A DNA stretch of 64,000 bases. Source: Cryptomeria japonica. Its lineage: Eukaryota > Streptophyta > Pinopsida > Cupressales > Cupressaceae. The stretch lies in contig NC_081406.1 in the NCBI RefSeq assembly GCF_030272615.1, positions 187,046,391 to 187,110,390 on the forward strand, written 5' to 3'. The translations under genes were made by a program, and so were the position numbers. Positions 12,075 through 24,012 of the stretch are shown here, one piece after another. The stretch's first letter is position 1. Each line of letters begins with the position of its first letter. The notes beneath the pieces are model-generated. The model made no database searches and was not told the origin of the DNA. It saw only the letters and a program-made list of their open reading frames with translations.

Positions 12075-12350
12075 TTCTCATATCAACATTCCTTCTCCTT
12101 AAAGATTATTCCTAAGCCTTCTCATATTAACATTCCTTCTCCTCAATCCATTCAGTAATATAAGCATAAAGCCAACAAGGGTGAGTAATGCTCCAAAAAG
12201 GACTGTAACCCAGACTGGCAAAACAGGTGATAAGAAGACCACCATGACAAGTATGGCCCCTGTCTATAACAGAGCCAAGCCAGTAACGAGTGTAAGAACA
12301 TCTCCTTGGAAAATCCTATTTCTATTTCTATTTCTACTTCCCCTCTCCTT
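12075..12350 (-). pseudogene. Dead copy of the two-TM small protein gene (copy A)
   Basis: This is collinear with the open 90-codon gene at 27444-27716. The start codon has become AAG (12348-12350). Codon 29, Gln in copy B, is TAG (12264-12266). The reading frame is otherwise kept through the first membrane segment. The 3' end contains three copies of a 44-bp unit (from 12015, 12059 and 12103) against two in copy B, which would alter the C-terminus. The TATA box near 12412 remains. Frames on the opposite strand here are shadows. Confidence 0.8.
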
Positions 12351-13161
12351 ATTTCTTGATGTGAATATGAGATTTCTACATTTAGTGCATGCATTGTTTC
12401 AGTTTAGCAGTTGGCTATATAGTTTGCCATTGCTTGGTAAGGAAAATAGAAGGCCAACGGTTAATTTGTTCCTCATATGAGAATTTTTTTTTAATTTCTA
12501 TTTTTTTATTATTATTTTTGGGTGCAAATGGGTATTTCAAATTTGTGAAATAGTCAATGGGCTTTTGGTCATGGGTTCTTAATGAGCCTACCAATAATTA
12601 ATTTATTTTGTTTAGTGTAAAGCTTGATATTATAAGAATGAGGCCGAGATCATATCCTTGGTTAATTTGATGGAATTGATAACCCTCCTTTCTTAGAGTT
12701 GAAGAGGTTTCAATCTAAAGACTAGTACGCCCATATTGAGGAGCTACATGATTGATACCCCTCCATGGAAGATCCTATTTTTTATTTATTTTTATTATTT
12801 TTCACAAAAAAATGTTAATTTATTGTTATTTTTTAATTGTAGTGTTTTAAAGTTTGAAAAAGGTTTTTTATTTTATGTAATTTCATGTTTAAAATAGTTT
12901 TTAATTGCAAAACATGAAAAGTAAAAAATAGTAAAAACTTAAAACTATAGGAAGAAACAAAAAACAAAAACGTAAACGAACAATAAACATTAGACACAAA
13001 AAACAAACCCTAGATAGAAACAAAATGAAGAATAAACCCTAGAAAATAAACGAACAACAAACCCTAAAAAATTAACAAACAATAAACCCTAGATGAAAAT
13101 CAACAATAAACACCGCTTCTCTCTCACACTCACATGTACACATTACCCTCTCTATGATTAT

Positions 13162-13162
<1 letters not shown>
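12351..13162. other. Promoter and A-rich spacer with AAACCCTAG units
   Basis: After the TATA region of the dead two-TM gene the sequence is AT-rich and non-coding. From about 12950 to 13095 short units containing AACAATAAACCCTAGA and AACGAACAATAAAC repeat imperfectly. The same units are at 28310-28460 and, inverted, at 57000-57290. Confidence 0.6.

Positions 13163-13243
<81 letters not shown>
13163..13243. repeat. (CT)n then (CA)n microsatellite
   Basis: About 32 uninterrupted CT units are followed by about 8 CA units. Open frames of Ser-Leu repeats through it are artefacts of the microsatellite. Copy B has a longer CT tract at 28525-28614. Confidence 0.95.
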
Positions 13244-13244
<1 letters not shown>

Positions 13245-13348
13245 TTACCCTCTCTCTATCATTACCTACTCTCTATCTCTCATTATTTGTTCTCTCTCTA
13301 ACTCGTTGTATCTCAAATAACCTAGTCTCCCTCTCTCTCCCTCTCTTT

Positions 13349-15646
13349 GTAATGCCCTGCCAGTAACCCTAAAGGAAAACAAGACAACTAGGCAACTAAA
13401 GGGTGAAATAAATAAAAAAAATTAAAGGTTAAGTGCATTAATTATAACAATTGCATGTTTAATAACACAGCGGAAGTCTAACACATGATTTCCTAAGGGT
13501 TACCAACAAAGATTAATTCACAAATTATATTAACACCACGGTTAATCCAATTGTCCATTTAATTAGGTAAATTAAATGCTTATGATTAAAACTACACATA
13601 CATCTAAATTCCAAAATGAAAGAATCAAAGTATTCCATGCATTCAATTTATCCATAAATCATTTATACATAAGATCAAAGCAACTGAATTTAACATATAT
13701 TCTACTGACATAATATCACAATATCCATAAATACATGGTTTCCAAAAATACCACGGAATCCAAAGTTACAATATCAAGGTTACATAAAAGTTTGATACGA
13801 TGACCACAAGGTCTCAACTAAACAATGATCACGAACAAGAGTTGGTACATGAACCATGAACCAAGAAACACCAATGAATCCTTTCCTCGCCTGAAGATAC
13901 AATTGAGAACATCCAGTGGGAAGTGGCACTACCACCTGACCATGTGATCTCAAAATGGAACCACCCCACCGCGCTAGGAGATAGTAGAAAACCCTCAAGC
14001 AAGCAAAGTAAGACAAGTACGAAAGAACTACATGACTCTGCAAACATACATGTGACTCAACTCACAAAATACTAGTGACTCTAAGGAGAGAGTGTCATCG
14101 CATAGCTTAAGATGGATACCATGGTACAACCTCCATAGGTCTCAGCTCACTGTCCTGGTAACCTCTCCCGAACCTCCAGTTCCAACTAAGTCTCATGCGG
14201 ACCCTACCAATCCTTTCATGAAGACAAAGTGGTAAGTTTGCCATTCCAGGCCTTCTCACAACATTATGAGCTCTGTACTAGCACTTCACCTATGCACGAG
14301 GTACATTATCTTAATTAATATTTATTCCACCCCCCCCAAATCAATTATTTGGTTATCACTTTTTAACTGACTTTTGACGGGTTATCCTGTCATCCACTTC
14401 GGGCACGACCCCCACTCAAAAGCCACTCTTGCTCATAGGACACTAATAGGAAAGGTCTCTCTATGAGAACTCTATGGTGAAACAGACAACCGTAACTAAT
14501 ACTGACAAACCACAGGTGAAGGATACACAATCACTAACCCAAGATTGACCATTTGGAAAAGTAATTAAATTAAGTTGCAAGCCGCAGATATTATAAATAT
14601 ATTTTATTTAAATTTTAGTGGAAAAATAAATTAGATTAATTGCATTTATTGTTTCCTACAATTTTAAATAAATAAAAGAATAAATAAATGAATAAAAGAG
14701 TTTATTAAAATTATAGTATTGCTTTAATTTCTTTATTTAGAAAATTAATTAGAGTTGCATGAGAAAAGAAAAGAAAGAAAAATGATTTTTTAATTATTAC
14801 ATGTTTACTTATCCCTTCGTTAGAAAATTAGAAAAGAAAATAAAATTGCTTTTATTCTAAATTTAGGTTTTTGGAGAAAAAAATATTCAACATAATTTTA
14901 GTTTAAAAGGGGGAATAGGTCTTTATTTTAGGGATACAGAGGAAACAGGTCAGGGATTTAGGTGAAGAAATTTATTTGGAAGCTAGTTGAAGGATTGGTT
15001 CCCTTCTACAAATTTCTTCCAGTAAAGCTATACCAAGTTGGGTGGCTTCTGTTGATTGTTTGTTTTAAAGAAAATATTTCTATTCCTTCTATCTTCTGAA
15101 TGATGTGTGTGTTAAGATGTTTGTCATATCCTATCTGTTTAATTCTTTTCTTGGCTAAAGTCCATTCCTAAAGTGAATTTCTAGTTTATGGAAAGAAGTT
15201 GTTTCCTGGGTGTTTGTAGATTTAATTTTGAGAAAATTGGGAAAATTATTATGGCAAATTTTGCCAAGATTTTTATTATGCATGGAAATTGAAAGATTTG
15301 GGAGGAATGGGATTTACGAGAGAAATCATTCCCTCTTGTTTGTTTTTGTTCCGCTATTGGCTATGGCAGTCTTTTAACTGTATCTCTGTGAAATTGTTAA
15401 TTACTTAAGAAATAAATTTAATTATTATTTAAATTTATGGATTATGTAACTTTGGGGAAAAGGTTTTATTTAATTATTTTTGGAAAAAGATATTGTATTA
15501 AATTCTTGGAAAGTAAACCTTATGGGGAAATTAATATTGAAATAGGAAATTTTATTTTTATGTTATTGTATTTATTTTAAAAAAATTTATTTCACCCATT
15601 AGTTGCCTAGTTGTGTTGTTTTTCTTTAGGGTTCCTGGTGGGGCAT

Positions 15647-15649
<3 letters not shown>
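13349..15649. mobile_element. Inverted-repeat-bounded element in CT microsatellite (copy A)
   Basis: The left end GTAATGCCCTGCCAG and right end CTGGTGGGGCATTAC belong to inverted repeats of about 80 bp (13349-13432 and about 15567-15649). Both junctions lie directly in CT tracts. The interior shows no intact gene. 13905-14553 is unique to copy A, while copy B has a gypsy fragment at the same place. It could be a DNA element with terminal inverted repeats, or two LTR ends of one family joined head to head; the interior does not settle this. Confidence 0.6.

Positions 15650-15692
<43 letters not shown>
15649..15692. repeat. (CT)n microsatellite, right flank of element
   Basis: About 22 CT units directly abut the right end of the inverted-repeat element. 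The equivalent in copy B (31937-32013) is nearly twice as long. Confidence 0.95.
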
Positions 15693-15695
<3 letters not shown>

Positions 15696-15820
15696 ACTCG
15701 TACGTAAAATTTTTAATGTTTAAATTTATATTTCTAAATGTTGTATTTAATTATAGGATTCTTTTGTTAAAGTTAGATGTTTAATTTATGCTAAATTAAA
15801 CTTTAAAATGATAATGAAGA

Positions 15821-16080
15821 TGAATGTGCTTTTTGTGTGCATGTGAAAAATAGGGTTCTTAAATTTGATAATACTCTAACTATCACTATTAATCCTTACT
15901 ACTTCCTAACTTAGCCTAATCTCTAAAGATATACTATATATTTACAAAGATGAATGTGCTTTTTGTGTGCATGTGAAAAATAGGGTTCTTAAATTTGATA
16001 ATACTCTAACCATCACTATTAATCCTTACTACTTCCTAACTTAGCCTAATCTCTAAAGATATACTATATATTTACAAACA
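15821..16080. repeat. 130-bp tandem duplication (copy A only)
   Basis: Two nearly identical units start TGAATGTGCTTTTTGTGTGC at 15821 and 15951. Copy B has a single unit near 32147, so this arose in A or was lost in B. Confidence 0.9.
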
Positions 16081-16238
16081 TGATAACATGCCATATACTT
16101 TGACTTAATAGTGGAGAGAGAAACCACAACCTGTCACCTACTCATCCAACTAATTGCACCACCACATAGACTAAATACATAGTCAATGTTAGAATTCCTA
16201 ATGTCAACATCCCATATCCAATTTGAGTTTACAAGTCC

Positions 16239-16560
16239 CTATACTTTTAGTAACATGTGGAACAATCCTACTACTAAACTTTCTTCTTTCCAAATTTTCT
16301 TCTTTGAAAAGATGGTTGTTGAAAGCATTTTTTCTAAAGATCATTGATAACAAATAGAGAAATCCAAAGTACCATAAAGATATCTAAAAAATCTCTTGAA
16401 TGCAACCTTGTGATTGTTTTTAATATTAGTCATAAACCAACTCAAAACCCCCATTGTTTGGTAATTTATTGTCTAGTGTAGGCCATAGCATACATGAGGC
16501 TCCCAATCACACTATCACAAAGCACATGACTCATGTCCTCCAAATCTTTAAGTGCAACAA
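16239..16560 (-). pseudogene. Decayed Ty1/copia RT/RNase H region (copy A)
   Basis: This is collinear with 32434-32760. On the - strand, fragments resembling the end of copia reverse transcriptase and start of RNase H are readable (see 32434-32649), but frames are broken by stops and shifts. The element should continue to the right towards the LTR-like tail at 18190-19456. Confidence 0.5.
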
Positions 16561-18189
16561 ATATTGCTCAAATAATTCATGTTTTCTCATAATTCTAGGT
16601 GTAGCAAAATTTTGTTTCTAGTTAGTTTATATTTTTTCCATCTGTATAGGTGTAGACATATCTCTAAGTATATCTCAAATAAAACTAGAAACATTTTTTT
16701 TCACATATACAATTATCACAAAAGTAAAAATAAAAAATAATTAGTTGATCCCTCAACAAGATTTTTATTTTTCAAATATCTAAGTTCTTTTTCACTAATG
16801 TGGCCCATGTGTTCATGCTACACCATAGTATATTTATTTGAAACCTTATGGAACTATTAGATGTAAGGGTGAGTCATTGAGATGCTAGATACTAAATTCC
16901 AACCTAGAGGTAGTATGTCCATAAAGTCCAATGACTACCAAAGTGATAGATTTCCACTAAATATTAGCTCTTATTGAAGTAACATTAAGTGTTGTTAAAG
17001 TGTCATAAAAAGTTGTCAAAGTTTGAACTTGTCATCAAAGTGACATTATTGGTGATGTATCCCAACTATTTCTAAAATGACATTATTATACTAAATTTCA
17101 ACTACTCCTAAAGTCCACCTTCTACCAATGTTGCAATGTGCATCTAAAGATGTTTTTGAACTTAAAAAATATTACACTAAATGCAAAATTATTCCTCAAT
17201 CAAAAATAGAATGTCATGTGGAAAGAATCTCTATATTTAATCATCCATGTATCCTCACATATATGCATTCCAAATATATAACAATTATATCACTCATTCT
17301 AATAATTTATTGAATCCAAATCATCATTAATTAATTCTTGTAATGTTTTTCTTGCATTCTTTTTTATGTGGATTTTCTTCGCATAATTATAAAGCTTAAC
17401 ATAGGATTTATTGAAAGACTTAGATCTTGCTTTAGATTTGGAGCTTTGTCCTTTTTCTTATTTTTTCTCTTTGCTTTATCCTTTTATCTTCCTCTAATAA
17501 CTAATGCATCCTTTAAAAAAAATAGATATTTTTTTGTTTTAACTCCTCCAAGAGTAGAGAACCTACTATTTATTCAAGCTTCAACTTAGTGTAGTACTAC
17601 TAGCTACGATCACTAAATCATCCCATGATTCTAGCAAAGAACACAACAAAGCGGTACATGTATTGACAAGTTCATAGATATCCAATTCCTATCAAGTTGA
17701 AAATATAAAGTGGTAGCCTAATTGAAGATAATGGTTAAATATTGCAAGGGTACTAAATTGTAATTCCATGGAAGTTACCTTTTTGAAAAGATGAACTAGA
17801 GATCACTATAAGAACCAATGTTTTATGTGTATGTTATAACTAGCCAATTCTCCTATTTGTATGTATGCCAATCCTACATGTAAGAAAGAGCATGTACATT
17901 TATAGAAACAAAATATGAATTATAGTGTTTTTATTTTGTGCATGGTATCGTCTTGTGTATTTAGGATGAAGGTGCATGTAGGTGAATAGAATCTTCTTAG
18001 TTACATTTCTATTTCTCTCCTGGATATGTTTGAAAAGTGAACCATGTTTAAGGCATAATAATAATTTATTCTTTACCTCTCTACTACCTAAAGTTTAATA
18101 TTGAAAGGGAAGATATAATACGGATTTAATAGTAATTTTTATCATTTAAGTCATTTAAAAGGTAATATACAATAGAATTTTGATACTAG
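16561..18189. other. Decayed DNA between copia RT remnant and LTR-like tail
   Basis: The stretch is AT-rich with only short open frames, including one at 17368-17589 that has a copy at 33564-33785. It probably represents the degraded internal region of the copia element on the - strand, but I cannot recognise integrase or gag in it. Confidence 0.4.
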
Positions 18190-19456
18190 TGTTGTAAGTA
18201 ATAAAGACATGTAGAAACAAATTATTACACTAATCTTGAAGGAAAGGGTGTATAAAAAATAAAGAAACAAATTTATAAATTTAGACAAACATTATACTAT
18301 AACATAATGAGTTGTGTGGGGAAAGCCATTGCAATAAAAAAAAAACCATAATAAAAAATAAACACAAATTACTATCAAATTTGAAATAATAATGCAAAAC
18401 ACGCATTCTTCAAGTCTTTACAAGAGTATTTCATTAGCAATTAAACTTGGAAGAATTTTGAAAGGTAAAAGAAAAAGACCACCTAGGACCACTATATGCA
18501 ACTTTTGACAGTGTTCCACGTTTCTTTGTAATAAAATATACCACAACTTGATACAAGCACAAACTATTATGCCTTTAAAGCAAAAAAATGGCAAAGTTGA
18601 CTTCTCATCTCATTAACCCTTAGATGAACAATAATGTAACTTACAAATAAAAGTAAATTTTAGTAAATATACACCGGAAAAACCCTTTCAAGAAAAAAAT
18701 CTAACACTTCAAAGAATTGAACAAATGTATTAATTTGCAACTTGACAAATATGTTACAATACAATTGTACACTCAAATCCTTTAACATGGAGATTTACAT
18801 CTTGTTTCTTTGGAGGAAAACTAATAGCATAATTCGATACAAGAAGAATTCTCGTCAAATCCTCAACATTAAACATCCTTATTTATTGAGCTCCAAGTGA
18901 ATGCTTATGTAAAATATAACTCTTAACATGCATTTTACCACCACCCATGCAAAGGTCCCACTTGACATTCAACATATTTACTTCCATGCAAATACTCCCA
19001 CTTGACATGCAACACACCTCCTTCATACAAAGTATTCTACCTATCATAGCAACTTCAATTTTTAACTCTTACATTATCATAATTTGTCATGTGACATGAT
19101 CTATCATAATCAATCATAAACTCCTATGTCGTGACACATACCATATAATTAGCTTCATAGTGGGGTTCACAAAGTGGGTTGTCTAACCAATTTAGGATGC
19201 ATGTCATCCTAGTCACTTGCCATGTAAAGTGACACATCATCATGTTGGGTCCCACAAAGTGGCATCATAATTTAAAAATAAAATAATTACACATTCGTAC
19301 AATAATTAAATAATTAAGTAATTTAATGCTAGGACTTACAAAGGTCGAGATACTCTAATCCCATCAACTTTCATAGTATTCCAACATCACCTTCATACTT
19401 AAAATTCTCATACTAAAACTAATTCTTCAAGTACCAATTTATAGATAAATCAACAA
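18190..19456 (-). repeat. Copia-type LTR-like tail, truncated by duplication breakpoint
   Basis: This matches 34440-35706 and, more distantly, 36200-37500. At the left edge, TTTTGATACTAG is a worn version of GCTTTGATACCA, the complement of the tRNA-Met primer site, which places an LTR to its right on the - strand. The copy stops at 19456, where the second duplication unit begins, so the breakpoint falls inside this LTR-like sequence. Confidence 0.5.
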
Positions 19457-22260
19457 TTAATTTTGTTTATGCTCTATGCAGAAGATTCAATTTGGTTAAG
19501 AAAAATTAGGTTAATGTTTAGGGTTCAAATTTGGTTTGGATTTAGGGTTAAATTTAATTTATTATAAGAATTAGGGTTTAACTCAATCGTCTAATGTTAT
19601 TTTTAGGATTTGTAATTTTTTAAGGGTTACAATTACATTTTCTTTAGAGGTAGGGATAGGATTCATTTTCATTTAAGGTTAGGGTTATGGTTCAATCAAG
19701 TTTAGGTTCAAGGTTAATTTTGGTTTATCATTAGATTTTAATTAGCTTTATGATTAAGGATCATTTTGATTTAAAATAAGATTTTATTTAGTGCTAAGTT
19801 TGGTTTTAGGTTAGGGTTTAATTTGGTATAAGGTTAATATTATGGTATTATTAGGTTTATAGTTAGAGTTAAATTGGTATAGGGGTAGGGGTAGGGTTAG
19901 GGTTTAAATTTTTAGTGTTTAGATTAGAGGTTAATTTAATAATAGGTTTATGGTTTAAGGTTAAGGTTCAATATGGTTTAGCGTTATGTTTTATGTTTTA
20001 ATTGGGTTTAGGGTTAGGGTTCAATTTTGTTAACTGCTCTAGGGATAAGGTTCGATTTGGTTAAGGACAATTAGTTTAATGTTTAGTGTTTAATATGGTT
20101 TATTGTTATCTTCAAGGTTGAATTTTAACTAGGTTTATTATTTAAATTGGTTGAATGTTCAATTAGGTTTAGTGTTAGGGTTTGGTTTGGTTTTGAGTTA
20201 GGGTTTTAATTTATTATAAGAATTGGGGTTTAACTTGGCCTAATGTTAGTTTTAGGATTTGTGATTTGTTTAAGGGTTAGAGTTAAATTGGTATAAGGGT
20301 AGGGGTAGGGTTAGGGTTTAAATTTTTAGTTTTTAGATTAGGGTTTAATTTAATAATAGGTTTATGGTTTAGGGTTAAGGTTCAATATGATTTAGGGTTG
20401 TGTTTTATGTTTTAATTGAGTTTAGGGTTAGGGTTCAATTTTGTTTACTGCTCTAGGGATAAAGTTCAATTTGGTTAAGGACAATTAGGTTAATATTTAG
20501 GGTTCAATATGGTTTATTGTTATATTTAAGGTTCATGGTTTAATTTGGTTGAGTATTCAACTAGGTTTAGTGTTAGGGTTTGGTTTTGTTTTGAGTTAGT
20601 TTTAGGATTTGTAATTTGTTTAAGGGTTAGAATTACATTTGCTTTAGAGGAAGGGGTAGGATTTATTTTGATTTAAGGTTAGGGTTATGGTTCAATCTGT
20701 TTTATGATCAGGGTTAATTTTGGTTTATGATTAGGCTTTAATTAGCTTCATGATCAAGGATCATTTTAATTTAAAATAGGATTGCATTTAGCACTAAACC
20801 AAATATAACCCTTACCCTAGACCTTATATAATAATTTTATACTATGGTTAATTTGTTTTACAATTAGGGTTAGGGTTAGAGTTTTGGTTTAATTTGGTTT
20901 AAGGTCAGTATTAAATTTGGTTTATTGCTCAATTTGTAAGGATTTGATTAAAAATTATATATATGGTTTTGATAAAAATATTATACCTTATTTAATAAGG
21001 GTTATTATTTAATTATTTATAATATTATTTTTTTAAATAATATTCATCTTAATATACGATTAATAGAGAAAAAATGAAAACTCTAATGAAGATCTCTCTT
21101 TTATTAGAGATGATGATTACTATATATAATTTAGGGTTAGGGTATGACATTGTAACATTGAATGTTTATTTTGATGACTGTAAAATCATATTTATAACTT
21201 TTTAGTTAAGGTGCAATTAAAAATTCAAGAAAAAACTCAGTTTTGAATATTTAATTTATAATATAATTCTTTAAAATAATCTTTATCTTAGAATCTATTA
21301 TTACTTTTGTTAAGTGTTTTATTTGAATTAAAAGTGGAATGTGAACTCATTTCAAATTACTAACCTACCTTCTTTAAGAAAATAGAAAATAAATCTTTAA
21401 AATATTCAAAATCTTTGTGAATAAAAATAAAAAATTGCCAATGGAGATTTTTCTAATTAGAATCTATTATTATTTTATTAAAGTATTTTATTCAAATTGA
21501 AAGTGGAATCTAAACTCATTTCAAAGTGCTAGCCTACCTTCTAATAAATAAAGAAAAGAAAAAATAAATCTTTATAATAAAAAGTTACCCTAAAACCAAT
21601 TCAAACGTTAAAAAATGAATCTGTGAGACATATAGAGTTAGGTTTATGGTTAGGTTTTAATTTAAATTATTTTTCAATTAGTTTTGGTGATGTGGTTGAA
21701 CTTGTTAAAAGATGAATATGTGAGACATATAGAGTTAGGTTTATGGTCAGATTTTAATTTAATTTAATTTTCAATTAGTTTTGGTGATGTGGTTGAACTT
21801 GATTTATGGTTATTGTTCAAATTGGTTTAGGGTTTATGTTTATGGTTAGGATTGAATTTGGTATAGGGTTAGGGTTAGGGTTAGAGTTTAATAAAGTGGT
21901 CATTCAAGTGTAGGTTTATTGTTCAATTTTATTTAGTTTTCAAATAGGTTTAGGGTTAGAGGTAAATTTGGTTTATTATAAGGGTTATGGTTCAATTTAG
22001 TTTAGCGTTAGGGTTAAATTTGGTACCTTGTTAAGATTAGGGTACAATTAGGTTTAGGGCTTCATTTTAAATAGGTTTAATGTTCAATTTAGTTTATGAA
22101 TATGATTCTTATTAGATTATTAGTATGGTTCAACTTGGTTCACATTTAGGGTTTATAGTAAGGATTTAATTTGGTATAGAGTTAGGTTTAGGTTTAGGGT
22201 TCAATTTGGTTCATGGTTAGGGTTTAATTGTTGAATATTTAATTTTTAATACTATTTTTT
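19457..22260. repeat. Degenerate telomere-like array, G-rich (copy B)
   Basis: This has the same composition and order as 6352-9360, slightly shorter. It includes the doubled 97-bp unit (about 21607-21800) and GGGGTAGGGGTAGGG blocks near 19880 and 20300. No gene is supported. Confidence 0.85.
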
Positions 22261-23629
22261 CAAATAATATTCACTTTAATATATGATTAATAGAGAAAAA
22301 ATGAAAATTGCTAATGAAGATTTTTTTATTAGAAATGATGATTACTATAATTAAATTAATGTTAAATATATAATTTTACATTTAGAAAATATATTTGAAG
22401 ATTTTCAAAGAAAATTTAATAAATATAATCATAATCAGAGATCAATGCATACTGAAATCATAAAGTGTGGAAAATTCATGCTGTTAATAGATAACAGTTA
22501 TTTTAAGAAATTAAATGCTTGTGTCAATGGTACCTTACTTTCTATCTTTTGGCATTCATATTTTAAGACTTCTATCTGTTTTGAAACACCAAGTAAAAGA
22601 GGTAAACTGATCAGTATATAGTATTTTTTTGTTCAATTCATATACACTATTAATGTGTTTGCCTTTCTCTCTCGAACTTTCTTTGCTGCAAGCACAAGAT
22701 TTTCTTCAAGATAGCCCAGTTGTTTTGGTGTAAATGTCTCTACATCTTCACCTGTCACACAACTACACAGAAGATTATTGGAATGAAACTCAATGTCTCT
22801 TTAATCTTACACCTTTTATTTACCCTAAAAATTTGAAATTATACACACAACACTACCTCAGTTCCTTTTGCAGCTCCTCATTGTTTTAACAATATTTTAC
22901 AAAATATTGTTTATGCAAAATATTGGAAAACAAAATGAAGTTTTAAGATGGTATTAATAGTCATAATCATACGCTTGCAGAATTTTATATGAATAAACAT
23001 GTGTATTACATGACTCTTTTTAACAAATACTTGATTACAATGTCTGCAAATATATAACTTAAGTCTATGTGTGTAGAATTTTATATGTATAAACTTGGCT
23101 TCTAATCAAGTTTCAATGTACTGAACAAATCCATGGAATTCAGTAGAAACGGAAAAAATTTCAATGTACAAAAATCGAGTAGAATGGAAAAGAATCACAT
23201 ACCTCTGTCTCAAAAGGCCATTGAAGCTGTGTAAAACAAAATTCAATTAAATCAAAATCACATACCTCAATTTCAAAAACACAAAGAACGTTGAAACTCT
23301 AAAATTCTTTTTGGAAATGAGTGGTGCAATACGGTTTCTACAATTTTTAATCACACAAATGAGTGGTACAGTACGGTTTCTACAATTTTTAATTACACAA
23401 TCTCGTGAAATCGTCCAGTAACAGTTTTGTCTGAATTATGTTATAAATTTATTATTTTTTGTTAATACTAGTTGTTTTATCAAATTATATTGGTTTTGAC
23501 AAATTATCTATTAATTGTTTTGATAAATTATATACCATCAAATGACTATCAAAATAAATGAAAACCTTTAAATGTTGACACATAAATTTGTTACAATTGT
23601 AAAAGCCTCTGGACTTAATAAGCTTTTCG
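22261..23629. other. AT-rich spacer, no gene seen (copy B)
   Basis: The stretch is collinear with 9361-10717 of copy A. Short frames on both strands have no family resemblance. It ends at the target site of the NASP-carrying retroelement. Confidence 0.7.
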
Positions 23630-23749
23630 TGTTGGGTATGTGAAGCCCAACAGTGCGTTCTCACAACTCTTGGTTTCATGGATGGATATGATTGTTTTTC
23701 TTTATTCTGTTTTTTGTTATCATTTTTCTGCTCATTTTAAATCTTTACA
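23630..23749 (+). repeat. 5' LTR, internally deleted (120 bp)
   Basis: This aligns to the 259-bp 3' LTR but lacks two internal blocks: about 15 bp after CCCAACAGT and about 125 bp after GGATATGATTG. The larger deletion removes the TATA box. The start forms a short hairpin, TGTTGGG pairing with CCCAACA. Confidence 0.92.
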
Positions 23750-23772
23750 ATTGATATCAGAGCTACGGTTGG
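23750..23772 (+). other. Primer-binding site
   Basis: TTGATATCAGAGC lies immediately inside the 5' LTR. It matches the canonical TGGTATCAGAGC complement of initiator tRNA-Met with one change. Confidence 0.85.
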
Positions 23773-23825
23773 CTTGAGCAGAGATGGAAAGGTAGATAGA
23801 TAGAGGATTGAAAATTCTCTACAAG

Positions 23826-23997
23826 ATGAAGAAGTTTGAAGTTAGAGAAACTGGTTGTTGGTATTGTGGCAAGCGAGGCCACGTCAAAAGAAATTGTTGA
23901 TCTTTCAAGAAGGTTGAAAGGCAACTTAATGATGAAGACACCGATTTTGTCATTGATGAATTTCTTGCAAATCTATACTCGGTGGAGAGTAAAATTG
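23826..23997 (+). pseudogene. Copia gag nucleocapsid remnant (CCHC zinc knuckle)
   Basis: The frame from ATG 23826 contains CWYCGKRGHVKRNC (codons 23856-23897), a C-x2-C-x4-H-x4-C zinc knuckle of retroelement Gag. A TGA follows at once (23898-23900), where related proteins often have Trp, and the frame then reads on through a short acidic stretch. The 613-codon ORF downstream is in a different frame, with an in-frame TGA just before its ATG, so it is not a simple Gag fusion at present. Confidence 0.75.
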
Positions 23998-24012
23998 TAC
24001 AAGTGAAGGAGG

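Larger units (their letters stand above)
6352..19456 (+). repeat. Tandem segmental duplication, copy A (13.1 kb)
   Basis: From TTAATTTTGTTTATGC at 6352, this stretch realigns in the same order to the sequence starting at 19457. It ends at GATAAATCAACAA (19456), which matches 35694-35706. Shared landmarks in order are the G-rich array, the 97-bp doubled unit, the 122-bp repeats, the two-TM gene, a CT tract, the inverted-repeat element, a second CT tract, the decayed copia element and the LTR-like tail. Copy A lacks the NASP retroelement and the gypsy fragment found in copy B. Confidence 0.92.

Noticed and set aside
12181-12480. 99-codon + strand ORF and its relative at 27421-27768
   Set aside because: They are antisense to the two-TM gene and carry no conserved feature; the - strand frame has a TATA box and paralogues.
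13093-13366. Ser-Leu repeat proteins at 13093-13366 and 28455-28772
   Set aside because: They arise from the CT microsatellite read in different frames.
17368-17589. 73-aa hydrophobic ORF, repeated at 33564-33785
   Set aside because: It lies in the decayed copia interior and its similarity follows from the segmental duplication alone.
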